Below are positions 61,680 through 64,000 of a stretch of 64,000 nucleotides of DNA, piece after piece (within the stretch, counting starts at the first letter, position 1; each line of letters starts with the position of its first letter). The DNA is taken from the NCBI GenBank assembly GCA_009617715.1, contig VTFK01000213.1, forward strand, positions 1 through 64,000. The letters are read 5' to 3'. The position numbers and the translations under genes were made by a program. The DNA is from Plectrocnemia conspersa (taxonomy: Eukaryota; Arthropoda; Insecta; Trichoptera; Polycentropodidae). The notes under the pieces were generated by a model. That model had not been told where the DNA came from. It saw only the letters and a program-made list of their open reading frames with translations, and searched no databases.

Positions 61680-61745
61680 AGATCGATTTTAATTAATCAA
61701 CTCGTTATGAGATTAGGGAAAACCAGGAAAAATACTCTGATTTAA
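61680..61745 (-). mobile_element. Degraded SINE body segment
   Basis: The minus strand reads TTTTTCCTGGTTTTCCCTAA then TCTCATAACG, similar to the TTAGGTTTTCCTAGATTTTC then CTAATCTCG block of the copy at 11148-11560. Short and diverged, so tentative. Confidence 0.4.
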
Positions 61746-62370
61746 TTGATTGTAATCATTAATTGAGGGACTTACATTAAATTAAATTCATAAAATCCTG
61801 GTGGGTATTCATGATATTTTAAAATTAGATCGCAGATAATTTTATAAATTATAGTATATCTTCTGGATCAAAAGCATATTAAAAAAAATTAAAAACATTA
61901 AAATTTTTATCATGAAATTGTATATCATATTTTGTGTCACAGAAAACATATTATTGTAGTGTGTCACAAATATATAACAATAAAAAATTGTTGTAAAACA
62001 TCTCTTTGCAATTATAATCTACGGTTATGCAAACGTTATTATTATACATTTAACCGCTATATTTAAAATAATACTTAACGATCTTGTTAGTAATTTATTT
62101 ATTTATTGTATTGTTGTGTAAAAAATATTCGCAACAGTTTTTCGGAAAATTCGTAAAAGACTGTCGCCACTTTCGATTATTTCAATACGCGCTTATGTAT
62201 ATTTTTATCGATATTTTATGTTTATAAAATTAGTGAGACCAATATGGCAACTTTTTCATTATCTAAGATGTTACGTAAGTATATCTTTAAAACAATGAAG
62301 TACATTAAGAGTAGTATTAAATGTTTTTATATATTATAATTTAAGATTAAACGGTTATTTAATATTTTTT

Positions 62371-62955
<585 letters not shown>

Positions 62956-64000
62956 TTCATCTCTTTATCAACCACATGCTTTGATATATATGTTTATATT
63001 ATCAATATTTAAATATTATTTAAGAGCAATACAAAGGTTATTTATATGAAATAGCAAGAATTTGTATATGTTTAACTAGTGTACATATAAAATTCTGTGA
63101 ATCATTATAAAACATTCATTTACTGATTATTCACATTAAAATTGGGGAAATTCACAAAAAAAATGATATTCTAAATATAAAATATATCGATGTCCTTGAA
63201 TTTTATTTGGCTTCAGCATTTAACTACATTTTTCGGTAAAAATTGTCATCAATGACGAGAAGGAAAAATATAGTATTTGTTAAAATTATAAAAACACTGT
63301 CTCTTAAATTGATTGAATGATAAAAATATTTTTTTAAATGGCTGTACATTTTTTCAATTTGTATCTATGTTTGCAATAGTTGTGAATATATTCAATTTGT
63401 ATTCGTATCTATGTTTACAATAGTTTCATATTAATGGCTTAAAAAGTGAATCGATTTATTCCACTTTTAGTTGAAAATTACTAAAATTATTATTATATTA
63501 ATTAATTAATTAACTTTTAATGTATTTAAATAAACCACTAAGTTAATTATTTTTTATGTAATATTATTTATTAAATTTTATTACATAAACCAGAAAAAAA
63601 AACGCTTTTTATATACTTTTGCATGTAAGGCCAATAGCATGCGTATTATATTGCTTTCTTATAAATACAACACATTTATATCACTCTGATTTATAAAATA
63701 TTTACTAGAAAAATATTATAAAAAGCTAATAAAGCTGCTAATAAAAAATAATGATTAATTGAGCATGATATTAAAATTATTATATTCGCAATAAATGCGA
63801 TATTTTTTATTACATGTCGCATAAAAGTACAGAGAGAATGTCAATGTCGATGAGAATGCACTCGCATCCTTTGCTTCCGATCAAAGTTGTCAATCGACAG
63901 CACATTGTCAATAGACTTGTCTTCCTAAAATTTTCTAAATTAAGTAATCGTCTGCGGTCAACCTGAACACAAAAATGTTGACATCAGTCAAAAGAGCGAA
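62956..64000. other. Right-edge AT-rich stretch
   Basis: Contains a partial duplication near 63350-63430 (TTTGTATCTATGTTTGCAAT with a second copy TATCTATGTTTACAATAGTT) and a mixed-composition end from 63830. No gene is supported; upstream Ance exons, if present, may lie beyond this edge. Confidence 0.45.

Overview
The window is nuclear DNA from an insect: strongly AT-rich, with GT-AG introns, tRNA genes and abundant decayed transposons. I cannot fix the order. Its core is a Nimrod gene cluster. Nimrod proteins are the hemocyte phagocytosis receptors and secreted relatives built from NIM repeats, cysteine-rich EGF-like units of the form CxPxCxxxCxNxxCxxPxxCxCxxGY. Exon models were built by hand from splice sites and reading phase, and for the four genes that end inside the window the phases close exactly.

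Left to right: (1) 1-1383 (+) is the 3' part of a NimC/Eater-like receptor made of near-identical 210-bp modules; its first two or so modules are riddled with small indels. (2) 3952-8471 (+) is a complete paralogue with a signal peptide, about 22 NIM repeats, one C-terminal membrane segment and a very short tail, broken by one extra A in a homopolymer near the start of exon 3. (3) 8826-12901 (-) is a secreted NimB-type gene with seven NIM repeats and no membrane segment, lying tail-to-tail with gene 2. (4) 16186-20647 (-) is NimA: signal peptide, EMI domain, NIM/EGF region, long Ser/Thr/Pro stalk, membrane segment and a cytoplasmic tail of about 170 residues. Its largest intron holds a tRNA-Ile and a tRNA-Trp gene. 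(5) 26379-33103 (-) contains the last three coding exons of an angiotensin-converting-enzyme-like peptidase (Ance family) with a hydrophobic C-terminal anchor. Its catalytic exon is not visible in the window.

From about 33 kb to the right edge I see no ordinary host exon. The region is AT-rich sequence with transposon relics: two mariner fragments, a Tc1 fragment, a Jockey-like LINE split by a Tigger/pogo element, a second LINE remnant, a hAT-type MITE, and several long perfect hairpins. A hAT/ZBED transposase relic lies inside the Ance intron. A tRNA-derived SINE family recurs across the whole window, including inside introns of the NimC-like and NimB genes.

The NimA-NimB-NimC adjacency is the conserved insect Nimrod synteny block. 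By analogy, NimC-type proteins bind and engulf microbes or corpses at the hemocyte surface and NimB-type proteins act as secreted binders. The parts most worth checking are the decay or assembly state of the NimC repeats, the tRNA-Ile T-stem mismatch, the missing Ance catalytic exon, and the paired stem-loops near 55.5 kb.
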